DNA of 64,000 nucleotides from Prevotella sp. Rep29 (GTDB lineage: Bacteria > Bacteroidota > Bacteroidia > Bacteroidales > Bacteroidaceae), in contig NZ_CP047159.1 of the NCBI RefSeq assembly GCF_019551475.1, forward strand, positions 62,001-126,000, read 5' to 3'. This document shows positions 45,945 through 54,465 of the stretch, piece after piece. Numbering within the stretch: position 1 is the first letter of the stretch; each line of letters begins with the position of its first letter. The notes under the pieces are model-generated. The model was not told where the DNA came from, did not search any database, and saw only the letters and a program-made list of their open reading frames with translations. A program made the position numbers and the translations under genes.

Positions 45945-46094
45945 ATGTTTTGCACCAAGTGTGGCTGCGAATTGCCCGATGAAAAGTTCGAGATGATGAA
46001 GACCGGCACTCGCCGGCGTGTATGCAACCACTGCCGATGGATTCACTATGTGCAGCCCTCGCGCATGAGGCGGATTCTCAGGGAGCTGGGCTGA
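45945..46094 (+). CDS. Small zinc-ribbon protein, 49 aa
   Basis: MFCTKCGCELPDEKFEMMKT followed by RRRVCNHCRW, ending RRILRELG. Two CxxC knuckles (residues 3-6 and 27-30) suggest a zinc ribbon or treble clef, with a basic tail. It lies downstream of the M15 gene on the same strand. I know no specific function; phage or mobile-element origin is possible. Confidence 0.6.
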   Translation: MFCTKCGCELPDEKFEMMKTGTRRRVCNHCRWIHYVQPSRMRRILRELG

Positions 46095-46221
46095 GGAAGC
46101 CCCTCCTCCTAACCTTAATTAAAAAAGACCCTAAAGTCCTTACAAGCGCTAAGGACTTTAGGGTCTTTAGGGTCTCTTCCCCTTTCTTTATCCCTCCTTT
46201 CGGGAGGGGCGGGGGTGGGTT

Positions 46222-46446
46222 TTAGTCGAAGTCTCCCCAACTGTTGCCGACGGGATAGGTGTCCTCGTCGCTCCAGATGGTGCCTTTGCCGTCCTAGTTG
46301 GTCGGGTCGCAAGGGTTGTCGGGATCACTGTCGTCGCAGTCCTCCTGGAAGTGGATGTCTCCACCTTCGCTCGCCATGAGGGCACCGCCCGTTTCTGGAA
46401 AGGCGACGATGGTTGCTTCGGGTGTGATATATTGTTTCTTCTTCAT
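46222..46446 (-). pseudogene. Small peptide gene interrupted by an in-frame TAG
   Basis: Reads MKKKQYITPEATIVAFPETG... up to CDPTN, then TAG at 46294-46296, then continues in frame DGKGTIWSDEDTYPVGNSWG and ends at 46222. The first part is 50 residues and the whole is 74 codons. Short MKKKYITPE...-type peptides that end in Trp/Gly/Asp-rich tails are common next to BspA-like genes in Prevotella. It starts 13 bp after the BspA-like stop, so it shares that transcript. The TAG may be a mutation, readthrough or error. Confidence 0.6.
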
Positions 46447-46459
46447 AGTTGTCGTGTCT

Positions 46460-49400
46460 TTACTTGATAATCACTTTCTTTCCGTTGTTGATGTAGATGC
46501 CGCTCTGTGCAGGCTTTCCTGTCAGGCGTGTGCCTTGCAGGGTGTACCAAGTGTCGCTGTCGGCTGGTGTGCGGTTGATGTCGCTGATGCCTGTCGTCTC
46601 GCTGTTGATGTCGCCCTCATCCATGATGACTGCCTTTCCGCCGGCTGCCACCTCTGTGTGCTTGGCGTGCAGGTGGCTCGTATGGACGCGGAAGTAGGAG
46701 CGGTTGGCTTGTGTGTAGTTCGCCACCTTCGCAGGAACGAAATAGCCGTTGGACAGTCCGAAGCTCAGGAAGCCATCCACGTCGCTGGCGCTGCCCAGGG
46801 CGTTGAGTTCAGCAAGCGTCATGCCTTTCAGGTAGTAGAGATAGTCATTCACGTGGTAGAGGTGTTTTTCGATATGACGCGCATCTTCGGCGAGGGTGTT
46901 GTATGTGGCTTCGTCCACCACCTGCCATGCGGGCCATACCTTGCGCGGCTCCCAGCACGGCACGAGCACGTTCTGCGCATCTTCGTGGTTCGCATAGAAG
47001 TTCTTCTCGAAGATACTTGACCCCGAGCTTGCTTGCGTGCCGAGGTTGAAAATGTCTATCCAGTAGGATGTGCTGTTGTCCGCTCCCTCATAGTAGGTGA
47101 AGGCGCTATTGTAATTTGTCCTGTTGTATGCCCAGGTAACGGCAAACTCTCCTGCAGGCGTGAGCTGCGTCTTTACATAGTCTGTAGCCCGTTTCCAGTC
47201 GATGTCGCTGCTGATGGTGTAGGTCTTGTAGTAGTAGGTGGCACGAGCGCCATTGTTATTGTTGATGACCTTATATTTGGGATACGACGTTCCGTTGTAT
47301 TCCACCGTTTCGTTGATGTTGATGGTGTCCAAAGAGATTTTGGTCTGTGTGGCGTTGTAGTCGCCTGTCGAGGTATTGAACACGTAGAGGCTGCGCACGG
47401 GAGCTGCCGTCACTTCGTTGAAGTCCACCCACACCTGTCCTTTCATGGCTTCGAGTTGATCTGCTGACGCTTCGGCGCTGAGGCTCTCTATCGTGTTCCG
47501 CTGGTAGCGCCCGCTGCCTGCTTCGCAATAGTCGCTGAGGGTGGTGGGGAAACTTCCGAGTGTGAGTGTTGATCGACGTACGACAGGAACGGTGACGTTC
47601 TCAAGGAAGCTGACATCGCCATAGAGCGGCACGAGGTAGGTGCCCGGTGTGGCGTAGCTGATGAGGATGCCCTCGCCCGGTGGCACGATGCCGTCTTCCA
47701 CCTTGGCGGTGGAGATTTTCGGGATGTCGTCGGCGCGGTCGTTTTTGAAGTAGGCGTGTGCCGTGCGTGCGTTCACGTCGTCGCTCGTCAGCAACGTGCG
47801 TGTAATACTGCTGAGAATATACTTGGGGTAGTTGTAGCCATACACTATCTCCACGTCGTACACGTCTTTCTCTTCTCCCATCTGGTTGGTGGCGCCTGGC
47901 GTTGAGGTGAGGCGCACCAGCGTGCCGTCGTGGTCGGGCTTGAAGGTGTAGATGTCGCCGTGTGAGCCATGCCTGGATTGTGGTTTCCATGCCGAGCTGG
48001 CGATGCGCCATGGTGCCGGTGAATAGTATTTCCCGTTGACCTCGATGTCGCCTGCCTCAGGAGTTGCTTTCGACTGTCCGTAGGGAGGCAGGGCGTAATT
48101 CTTCGTGAGGTCAAACTTGGCGCAGTATTCATGGTGATTGAACATACTCACCGCGCTCTCCGTCGAGTGTTGATAGTCTTCTGCGCAACCTGTCGGCACT
48201 ATCACGTGCCGGCGCACATAGCCATATAGATGGCTCTCTGGCACAAAGAAGGGGTTGCCGTCGCTGGTGATGGCGGGTGGCACGGCATCTTCAAACTCCA
48301 CGAGGTAGTGCAGGTGCCACGACGGTTCGTTGGCGAGGATATCGTTAAGTATACTCGGCCCTGTTACTGCTGTCACTTTCGGCTGGAATGCCTTATCACC
48401 CATATAGGTGAGGGTGCCGGTTGTGCCGTTGCTGAAGTGGATCTGCATGATTTTGTTGTCGGCGAATGCTTCATCGCCTATATATGTCAGCGAGACGGGC
48501 ACGTCGAAGCGGCGCTGGAAGCCACACTCTTTGAAGGCAGCCTGCTCTATTCGGCTGACCTGCGAAGGAAAGTTGAAGTACGACAGGTTGGGATTAGCCC
48601 GGAACGCCTCTTTACCAATGGAGGTGAGGGGGCAGGAGGGATCTACCTTCACGCTGTCTATACTGCCGGCGGCAAAGCACCGTTCGCCCAATTCTTGCAA
48701 ACCGCTGCCAAAAATCACAGTCTTGATGGGGGTGTAAGTTGTAGCAGTGGCTTCTAATAAACCACTGAACGCGCCGTTACCGATTTTGGTGACGCGGTCG
48801 CCGATATTGACGGTGGTCAACTTCTCGGGACGATAAAAGCAACTGTCGGGAATCACAAGCTGTGCCATGTCGGAATGTGTGAAGACCGACAGGTCAACCG
48901 ACTCCATTTCTCGTGAGAATGCAAAACATTGATTCCCCCATTCGCGCAGCTTGTTGGGATTGACTACGTCGGTGACGTGTCGATAGGATGCGTGGGATAC
49001 AGCCTCAGCACCCAGACTCTCAATGTTGTTCCACTCTTTCCAGTCCGCACTCGTGGGATCGTCTGTCAGCTGATTGCTGTCATAGTAGGGATAGCTGCTA
49101 ATTTTGGGATAGTAGGGCCATGTGCCGCTACCGGGATGAAAGCCCAGGGCAACAGACGGTTTGCCTGTCATCAGATCCTGTCTTCCTGTGTCATACAAAC
49201 CCTTATATCCCACATACGTTACCGATGAAGGCAGACAGATTCTCACCGTAGCACCAAAGAGAGCATAGCTGTCGAGACCTACGACCTTCAGACGCTTGCC
49301 GACCAACCAATCAGGAATTCCCTCATCATTAAATGACCCTGTTTTCATGCCTAAGAAGTGCCAGGTATTATTGTTCAAATCTATGTATTTGGGAATGATT

Positions 49401-49831
49401 ATTGATAATCCATCTGTCTCTAGGTTGTTCAATGCGTTGGTTGTCCATTGGGTTTGAGTAGTAAACGATCCTTTGGTACAGAAGGTGGGGCCATCCAAAG
49501 AAGATAATCGCACTCCTTCAGTTCCCAATGCCACATAGCCATGATAGTCAATTCCATCCTCTTGCTTGGGGGTATTAAACAACGCCAGAATGGAACAAAT
49601 GACTCCAAAACCGGGATTGGGTATAAAGGCGCCGAGGTTCAAACCATTTTGTGATCCAGGACTTACTGCCGATTTATGAATGCGGTAGCTGCCGGGTGTG
49701 AAATCGGTATGGATAAATTCGTTCTGGCTGACGTAGTAGGCGCGGTTCTTGATGGGGGCAGATGACTGCCCACTCGCTGACTGCACGGCAACTGAGAGCA
49801 CTGCCAGCAGTAAAAGTAATTGTCGTTTCAT
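46460..49831 (-). CDS. BspA-like leucine-rich repeat surface protein
   Basis: 1123 aa with a signal peptide MKRQLLLLLAVLSVAVQSASG. Residues about 180-470 hold LRR_5 (BspA/TpLRR) repeats such as VTKIGNGAFSGL, LTSIGKEAFRANPNLSYFNFP, VSRIEQAAFKECGF and LTYIGDEAFADNKI. A long beta-rich region follows. The C-terminal tail WYTLQGTRLTGKPAQSGIYI...GKKVIIK resembles sorting or anchoring tails of Prevotella surface proteins. It likely mediates adhesion or ligand binding. A TATCTTTG box lies at 49962-49969 (minus strand). Confidence 0.9.
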   Translation of the reverse strand: MKRQLLLLLAVLSVAVQSASGQSSAPIKNRAYYVSQNEFIHTDFTPGSYRIHKSAVSPGSQNGLNLGAFIPNPGFGVICSILALFNTPKQEDGIDYHGYVALGTEGVRLSSLDGPTFCTKGSFTTQTQWTTNALNNLETDGLSIIIPKYIDLNNNTWHFLGMKTGSFNDEGIPDWLVGKRLKVVGLDSYALFGATVRICLPSSVTYVGYKGLYDTGRQDLMTGKPSVALGFHPGSGTWPYYPKISSYPYYDSNQLTDDPTSADWKEWNNIESLGAEAVSHASYRHVTDVVNPNKLREWGNQCFAFSREMESVDLSVFTHSDMAQLVIPDSCFYRPEKLTTVNIGDRVTKIGNGAFSGLLEATATTYTPIKTVIFGSGLQELGERCFAAGSIDSVKVDPSCPLTSIGKEAFRANPNLSYFNFPSQVSRIEQAAFKECGFQRRFDVPVSLTYIGDEAFADNKIMQIHFSNGTTGTLTYMGDKAFQPKVTAVTGPSILNDILANEPSWHLHYLVEFEDAVPPAITSDGNPFFVPESHLYGYVRRHVIVPTGCAEDYQHSTESAVSMFNHHEYCAKFDLTKNYALPPYGQSKATPEAGDIEVNGKYYSPAPWRIASSAWKPQSRHGSHGDIYTFKPDHDGTLVRLTSTPGATNQMGEEKDVYDVEIVYGYNYPKYILSSITRTLLTSDDVNARTAHAYFKNDRADDIPKISTAKVEDGIVPPGEGILISYATPGTYLVPLYGDVSFLENVTVPVVRRSTLTLGSFPTTLSDYCEAGSGRYQRNTIESLSAEASADQLEAMKGQVWVDFNEVTAAPVRSLYVFNTSTGDYNATQTKISLDTININETVEYNGTSYPKYKVINNNNGARATYYYKTYTISSDIDWKRATDYVKTQLTPAGEFAVTWAYNRTNYNSAFTYYEGADNSTSYWIDIFNLGTQASSGSSIFEKNFYANHEDAQNVLVPCWEPRKVWPAWQVVDEATYNTLAEDARHIEKHLYHVNDYLYYLKGMTLAELNALGSASDVDGFLSFGLSNGYFVPAKVANYTQANRSYFRVHTSHLHAKHTEVAAGGKAVIMDEGDINSETTGISDINRTPADSDTWYTLQGTRLTGKPAQSGIYINNGKKVIIK

Positions 49832-50278
49832 TGCTTTATCTTTTTAATGTTGATTTTCTGTTGATGATTTTTTTATAACTCTTTCGATAACTCTTTCGAT
49901 CAGTTGATATTACTTTCGGCTTTTTGCTTTTTATCTTAATACTCCTTTTAGGAAAACGCAGCAAAGATACACACATTATTAATAAAAGAAAAAATAATCC
50001 TTTATCCCCCCGTTTTTTAAAGTTTTTAACATTTAACTTATTGATTTATATTGCTTTAACGACTTTTCTTGGTGATAAGGACTTTAAGGTCCTTAAGGTC
50101 CTCCCCACCCCGCTTGTCGGCACCCCTCCCCTCCGCGAGGGGCGGGGAGCGGCAACCCATCATTCTGCGGTAAAGTTCCTCCCAGTGTTCCCAGTGCTCC
50201 CAGTATTCCCAGTTCTCCCCCAGTGGGGGGAGTCAGAGGGGGCTTTCTCACTTTGGTCAACTTCCCGAGTGGGAAAAA
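49832..50278. other. Intergenic region between the BspA-like and HU-like genes
   Basis: Holds the BspA-like leader and promoter box, an A/T-rich stretch, then AAGGACTTTAAGGTCCTTAA microrepeats (near 50077-50100). GC-rich repeats and an imperfect CCCAGTGTTCCCAGTGCTCCCAG tandem array (near 50180-50215) follow. I see no gene. Confidence 0.55.
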
Positions 50279-50310
50279 CTTGCAATCGGCTCAAAAATGT
50301 TGTACCTTTG
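50279..50310 (+). promoter_or_regulatory. Promoter of the HU-like gene
   Basis: CTTG (50279-50282), 20 bp, TACCTTTG (50303-50310). The leader is about 175 bases to the ATG at 50490. It contains TTATTATATATTTATATGATGCC and a GGGAGCGG-type hairpin near 50410-50430 (CCCGAAAGGG). Confidence 0.75.
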
Positions 50311-50489
50311 CAAACGGAAAAACGACAGAGAATTCTCCCCTCCACCTTATTATATATTTATATGATGCCAGACGCAATGACGGCTGCAGGTCGTCCGTGT
50401 CTGTCGTGACCGCTCCCGAAAGGGAAACTCTCAACTTCAGTTTATCAACATCTAAATTATTCATCACTAAAAAAGAAAGGAAAAGAAAA

Positions 50490-50912
50490 ATGGCAGTATT
50501 TTATCGATTGTATCAGAACAACAATGAAAACTTCGTGAACAAAGGCAAATGGTACGCACGTGCCACGATGACCGAAACCGTGGATATGAAAAAGCTGGCG
50601 GATCGCATACAACGCAACTGTACAGCAAAGAAGAGCGACGTGTGGGCTGTGCTCACCGAGCTGGTGGAGGTAATGCAGGACGAGCTGCAGGCATCGCACC
50701 GCGTGAAACTCGACGGCTTCGGCGCATTCAAAATCGGTATCCAAAGCGTCGGTGCCGACTCCGTGAAGGACTTCAATGCCGTCAAGCACGTGAAAGGACT
50801 GCGCGTCATCTTCCAGCCCGAGACGAAAATCAGTGCCGACAAGACGCGCACCCGCACCTTCCTCACCGGATGCACCGTGCAGGAAGCACCAAAAAACGCT
50901 GTTGAGGCATAA
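50490..50912 (+). CDS. HU-like DNA-binding protein (Bacteroidota HU-related domain)
   Basis: 140 aa starting MAVFYRLYQNNNENFVNKGK. A helical N-terminal part (MTETVDMKKLADRIQRNCTAKKSDVWAVLTELVEVMQDEL) is followed by the HU-like HRVKLDGFGAFKIGI and arm region GLRVIFQPETKI. The N-terminal extension before the HU fold is typical of the Bacteroidota HU-related family. It is followed 86 bp downstream by a smalltalk peptide, the usual partner. Role is unknown beyond predicted DNA binding. Confidence 0.88.
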   Translation: MAVFYRLYQNNNENFVNKGKWYARATMTETVDMKKLADRIQRNCTAKKSDVWAVLTELVEVMQDELQASHRVKLDGFGAFKIGIQSVGADSVKDFNAVKHVKGLRVIFQPETKISADKTRTRTFLTGCTVQEAPKNAVEA

Positions 50913-50998
50913 CAAAAACCTTTAGGGGCTATAAGGTCCCTAAAGTCCTTAGGGTCCTTAAAGTCTCTAAAGTCCTTACTCAAAAACTAAAAAGCACT

Positions 50999-51112
50999 AT
51001 GAAAAACATCAATCAATCTAAATGGCGGCTGATACTGAAAGCCGTCCTGGCAATCATCACCGCCCTGCTCGGAGTGATAGGCGGTGCCGCAGTGGGAATC
51101 GGGGGAGCTTAG
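50999..51112 (+). CDS. Smalltalk family small membrane peptide, 37 aa
   Basis: MKNINQSKWRLILKAVLAII continues TALLGVIGGAAVGIGGA and then TAG. A short basic N-terminus and one hydrophobic Gly/Ala-rich helix match the Bacteroidota smalltalk proteins that sit after HU-like genes and before a murein amidase gene. No amidase follows here. The next 150 bp hold only a GTG-started 17-codon fragment and the 26-bp repeat. Confidence 0.75.
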   Translation: MKNINQSKWRLILKAVLAIITALLGVIGGAAVGIGGA

Positions 51113-51265
51113 CCTTGGCAGGCTTCTGCCCCTCGACCATACCCCGAAAGGGAGGGAAAGTGGAAGAGACAAAAAAAGAGCGGATATTGATAGCGATAGA
51201 GAAGGCTGGATAGAAATAGAACTTCAAAGCAGTCCCCTCTAACCATATTTATCAATTATTAATTG

Positions 51266-51682
51266 TCAATTCTTAATTAAATAAAGTGCCTTGTCTTCGG
51301 CGAGTTCCATCTGCTCGCGTTCGCCCGGCGCCTTGTCGTTGATTCCGCAGAGGTGGAGGATGCCGTGGATGATGACGCGACGGAGCTCCTCGTCGTAGGG
51401 CTTGCCGAACTTCTCGGCATTGCTGCGCACCGTGTCTATGGAGATGACGATGTCGCCGTGGATGGTGTCGCCCTCGGTATAGTCGAAGGTGATGATGTCG
51501 GTGTAGTAGTCGTGGTGGAGGTAGGTGCGGTTGACTTCCAGAATCCGCTCGTCGGAGACAAACATGTAGCCGATGTCGCCCACGCGCTTGCCGTAGGTGG
51601 CAGCCACGCGCCGAATCCATGCGGTGATGGCTCGTTTGTGGAAGGCTGGCATTCGGATGCCGTCGCAGTTGTAGGTAATCAT
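51266..51682 (-). CDS. ybeY: Endoribonuclease YbeY (rRNA maturation factor)
   Basis: 138-aa metal-dependent RNase for 16S rRNA 3' processing. Family motifs are VSDERILEVNRTYLHHDYYTDIITFDY and HGILHLCGINDKAPGER. The usual third His of the HGxxHLxGxxH motif is Asp116 here, a change also seen in other Bacteroidota YbeY proteins. It is last in the ruvB-coaD-ybeY group, 13 bp after coaD. Confidence 0.93.
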   Translation of the reverse strand: MITYNCDGIRMPAFHKRAITAWIRRVAATYGKRVGDIGYMFVSDERILEVNRTYLHHDYYTDIITFDYTEGDTIHGDIVISIDTVRSNAEKFGKPYDEELRRVIIHGILHLCGINDKAPGEREQMELAEDKALYLIKN

Positions 51683-51695
51683 GGCGGGGTGGGGA

Positions 51696-52133
51696 TTATG
51701 GGAGATATTTGCTCACGTCTTGACCGAAAAACTGCAGTTCGCGAACGAGTGTCGAGGAGATGTGCGCCGTCTGCGGGTCGGCAAACAGCAGGAGGGTCTC
51801 AATGCCACCGAGCTGGCGGTTGACTTCCGCCTGGTCGCGCTCATACTCGAAATCTTTTACCGAGCGGACGCCACGAATGATACAGCTGGCATTCGTGCGC
51901 TTCGCCAGGTCAACAGTCAGGTCGCTGTATGACACAACCTCCACCGCGGGGTTGTCGTCGTACAGCCGCTTGATGGTTTGCAGGCGTTGGTCGGCTTCCT
52001 GCTTCGTGTGTTTCAGTTCGCTGACCGCCACACCTATAATAATATGGTCGAAAAGTGCAAGGGCTCGACGAACGATGTCGGCATGTCCAATCGTGAACGG
52101 GTCAAAAGTTCCTGTGAAAAGTGCTGTCTTCAT
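51696..52133 (-). CDS. coaD: Phosphopantetheine adenylyltransferase
   Basis: Penultimate step of coenzyme A synthesis. The 145-aa protein has the nucleotidyltransferase motifs TGTFDPFTIGHADIV near the N-terminus, IIRGVRSVKDFEYE in the middle, and ISSTLVREL near the C-terminus. Length is slightly shorter than the usual 155-165. It lies 31 bp after ruvB. Confidence 0.96.
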   Translation of the reverse strand: MKTALFTGTFDPFTIGHADIVRRALALFDHIIIGVAVSELKHTKQEADQRLQTIKRLYDDNPAVEVVSYSDLTVDLAKRTNASCIIRGVRSVKDFEYERDQAEVNRQLGGIETLLLFADPQTAHISSTLVRELQFFGQDVSKYLP

Positions 52134-52164
52134 ATCGTTTTTTCATCAATTCAAATGAAGGTGT

Positions 52165-53205
52165 TTAGTCAAAAAAGCCCGGTTCCATCGAGGAATTTCG
52201 GTATGGATTGCGTCCGAGATGCTGGTAGGCAAGCTCGGTCACCATTCGTCCGCGAGGGGTCCGCTTGATGAATCCCTCCATGATGAGATAGGGCTCATAA
52301 ACCTCTTCGAGCGTGCCGGCTTCCTCGCCGATGGCGGTGGCAATCGTGGAGATGCCTACCGGACCGCCACGGAACTTGTCGATGATGGTCAGGAGAATCT
52401 TGTTGTCTATCTCGTCGAGGCCGTACTGGTCGATGTTCAGCGCCGTCAGCGAGATGCGGGCGATGTCGGTATCGATGCTCCCGTTTCCCTTTACCTGCGC
52501 AAAATCGCGCACACGGCGCAACAGGGCATTGGCAATACGAGGCGTACCGCGCGAACGGCGGGCAATCTCTACCGCCGCATCGTCGGTGATGGGCACCTGA
52601 AGGATGCCCGCCGAGCGCTTCAAGATGCGGGTCAGCGTCTCCGGCTCGTAATATTCCAAATGGAGATTGATGCCAAAGCGGGCACGCAACGGAGCGGTGA
52701 GCAGACCGCTGCGCGTGGTGGCTCCGACAAGCGTGAAGGGGTTGAGGTCAATCTGAATCGAACGGGCAGACGGACCTTTATCTATCATGATATCAATGCG
52801 ATAGTCCTCCATCGCCGAATAGAGATATTCTTCTACGACGGGCGAGAGGCGGTGAATCTCATCAATGAAAAGCACATCGTTGGGCTCTAACGAAGTAAGG
52901 ATGCCGGCAAGGTCGCCCGGCTTGTCAAGCACCGGACCGCTGCTGATTTTGAACCCTACGCCCAATTCGTTGGCAATGATGTTCGACAAAGTGGTCTTTC
53001 CGAGTCCTGGAGGACCGTGAAGGAGCGTGTGGTCAAGCGGTTCGCCACGATATTTCGCTGCTTCAACAAACACTTCCAGGTTTTCCACCACCTTCTGCTG
53101 ACCGCTGAAGTCATCGAACCGCAACGGACGAAGGGCGTTCTCAAACTCCTTCTCCGATGAAGAAACCGTCTCCTGTCTGATGTCAAAATCGTCTTGCATA
53201 ACCAA
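52165..53205 (-). CDS. ruvB: Holliday junction branch migration ATPase RuvB
   Basis: 346-aa AAA+ motor of the RuvABC resolvasome. It has Walker [16 protein letters not shown], Walker [11 protein letters not shown], sensor [18 protein letters not shown] and the C-terminal winged helix with [33 protein letters not shown]. It is the first gene of ruvB-coaD-ybeY with a clear promoter upstream. Confidence 0.98.
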   Translation of the reverse strand: MVMQDDFDIRQETVSSSEKEFENALRPLRFDDFSGQQKVVENLEVFVEAAKYRGEPLDHTLLHGPPGLGKTTLSNIIANELGVGFKISSGPVLDKPGDLAGILTSLEPNDVLFIDEIHRLSPVVEEYLYSAMEDYRIDIMIDKGPSARSIQIDLNPFTLVGATTRSGLLTAPLRARFGINLHLEYYEPETLTRILKRSAGILQVPITDDAAVEIARRSRGTPRIANALLRRVRDFAQVKGNGSIDTDIARISLTALNIDQYGLDEIDNKILLTIIDKFRGGPVGISTIATAIGEEAGTLEEVYEPYLIMEGFIKRTPRGRMVTELAYQHLGRNPYRNSSMEPGFFD

Positions 53206-53261
53206 CTCGCAATTTATTGCAAAGCTAAAGATTCAATATGATGCGTAGAATTTATTTGCTG

Positions 53262-53292
53262 CAAAGTTACGAAAAGTCGAATGCAAAACAAA
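53262..53292 (-). promoter_or_regulatory. Promoter of ruvB-coaD-ybeY
   Basis: TTTG (complement of 53289-53292), 19 bp, TAACTTTG (complement of 53262-53269). A second -7-like box, TAGCTTTG, lies at 53220-53227. Confidence 0.75.
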
Positions 53293-53578
53293 ACAAACGT
53301 GTTTGTTTTTTTGCTGAGACGTAGTAACTTCGTGAATTCTTTTCACAAAGTTGGATAAAAATCGGGAATTATAAGCCAGTCCCATGAAGAAAATTCATTT
53401 TTCTTTAAAGCATCACATAAAAACGGCGCCACATAAGCCAGCCAGATAAATAGTAAAGAAGTTGCTCATTTTGCTTCTTTTCACAAAAAATATTTGGAGA
53501 ATTGCGCAAAACACTTTACCTTTGCACCGCATTTATCGCAACAGCGACAATGCATATCCAAGCCCTTGCTTTGATATC

Positions 53579-53652
53579 GGACTTGTAGCTCAGTTGGTTA
53601 GAGCAACAGACTCATAATCTGGAGGTCCCAGGTTCAAGCCCTGGCTGGTCCA
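53579..53652 (+). tRNA. tRNA-Met (CAU)
   Basis: 74-base cloverleaf: acceptor GGACTTG/CTGGTCC with a U-U mismatch at pair 6-67, D arm GCTC...GAGC, anticodon loop CTCATAA with CAT at 53613-53615, and T arm CCAGG-TTCAAGC-CCTGG. CCA is not encoded. It looks like elongator Met rather than initiator; a lysidine-modified Ile tRNA is less likely. Upstream bases TACCTTTGCACC (about 53517-53528) give a -7 box. It is the last core-type gene before the accessory region. Confidence 0.88.
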
Positions 53653-53657
53653 CATTG

Positions 53658-53697
53658 AAAATCAGCAACTTAGAAGAAATTCAAGTTGCTGATTTTT
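53658..53697 (+). terminator. Terminator after tRNA-Met
   Basis: A perfect 14-bp stem, AAAATCAGCAACTT (53658-53671) and AAGTTGCTGATTTT (53683-53696), with an 11-base loop and a T-rich end. Confidence 0.85.
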
Positions 53698-53849
53698 CGT
53701 TTTGCGAAAACAATGCGAAAACAACCGGTTTGAGTTCGACACCATTTTCTGCCACTTTTTGCAATTTTCTGCCATATTTGTTTTCGCGAAAACTTGGGCC
53801 AACACAAAGTCGCATTTTGATAATTGTCGCTTAATTTGCGTAAATGAAA

Positions 53850-53926
53850 CCACATTGGCGATTTGCCAATCTGGTTTTTCCTTCACCATACCGCAACAAA
53901 ACCACATTCGTAATTTGCGAATATGG
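53850..53926. repeat. Pair of related 25-bp palindromes
   Basis: Bases 53850-53874 and 53902-53926 both follow CCACATTsG-yrATTT-GCsAATmTGG. The inner arms are ATTGGC/GCCAAT in the first and ATTCG/CGAAT in the second, so each palindrome keeps its own symmetry. They lie 47 bp before the 3' end of the xre gene. They could be operators, hairpins or integrase-binding sites. No ORF between 53700 and 53970 looks real. Confidence 0.55.
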
Positions 53927-53972
53927 TATCATTACAACTACGGTTGCTATCTACGAAGGATGAACAATTCAT

Positions 53973-54281
53973 TCACCCCTTAAAGTACTCCTTTGCCAAG
54001 TCAATGGCATCTAAGCGGAGGTTTTCATCTTCCTCCTTCAATGCGGCATACACGCCATCGGCCAGCCAGAGCGTCATCAGTTCCTTCTCGTCAACCTTAT
54101 ACAGCTCCGCCAACTTGGGAACCTGGTCACGCCTTACACGCCGTGCTCCCAGCTCCATCTTACTGTACATGGGCATGTCCGTCCCCAGCAATTCTGCCAA
54201 CTGCCGTTGCTTCAATCCTTGCTCCAGTCTCATGGCCTTTATCTTTGGGCCAAACATCCCATAAATTCTTTTATCTTTCAT
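53973..54281 (-). CDS. XRE-family helix-turn-helix transcriptional regulator
   Basis: 102 aa. An HTH_3 domain spans about residues 10-70 (IKAMRLEQGLKQRQLAELLGTDMPMYSKMELGARRVRRDQVPKLAELYKVDEKEL). A short helical tail (LRLDAIDLAKEYFKG) follows. This type often sits beside restriction-modification or other defence genes in Bacteroidota and may regulate them. It is 184 bp downstream of the 663-aa gene on the same strand. Confidence 0.85.
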   Translation of the reverse strand: MKDKRIYGMFGPKIKAMRLEQGLKQRQLAELLGTDMPMYSKMELGARRVRRDQVPKLAELYKVDEKELMTLWLADGVYAALKEEDENLRLDAIDLAKEYFKG

Positions 54282-54465
54282 TTTTTATAATTTTAATCTT
54301 CAACAATAAGACAGGCCACTTTTCCGAAGTGTTATATTTGCACATTGTGGGTAAACTATATCCCATTTTTGTACTTTTAGCCTCATGATTCTACACTCAA
54401 TTGCACTTGTCCCGTACATACCAGTGCATATTAAAAGGTATTACCTAGTTTTTCTATACGGAAAT

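Noticed and set aside
51113..51213. Continuation of the smalltalk ORF or a small gene VEETKKERILIAIEKAG
   Set aside because: Only 17 codons from a GTG with no recognisable family; possibly a remnant of the usual downstream hydrolase, but too short to support.
53579..53652. Initiator tRNA-fMet
   Set aside because: The acceptor stem begins with a paired G-C and the anticodon stem lacks the three G-C pairs typical of initiator tRNA.
53662..53983. Overlapping ORFs on both strands after tRNA-Met (up to 93 aa)
   Set aside because: Neither strand shows a recognisable protein, ribosome-binding site or conserved pattern; the region is better explained by a terminator and palindromes.
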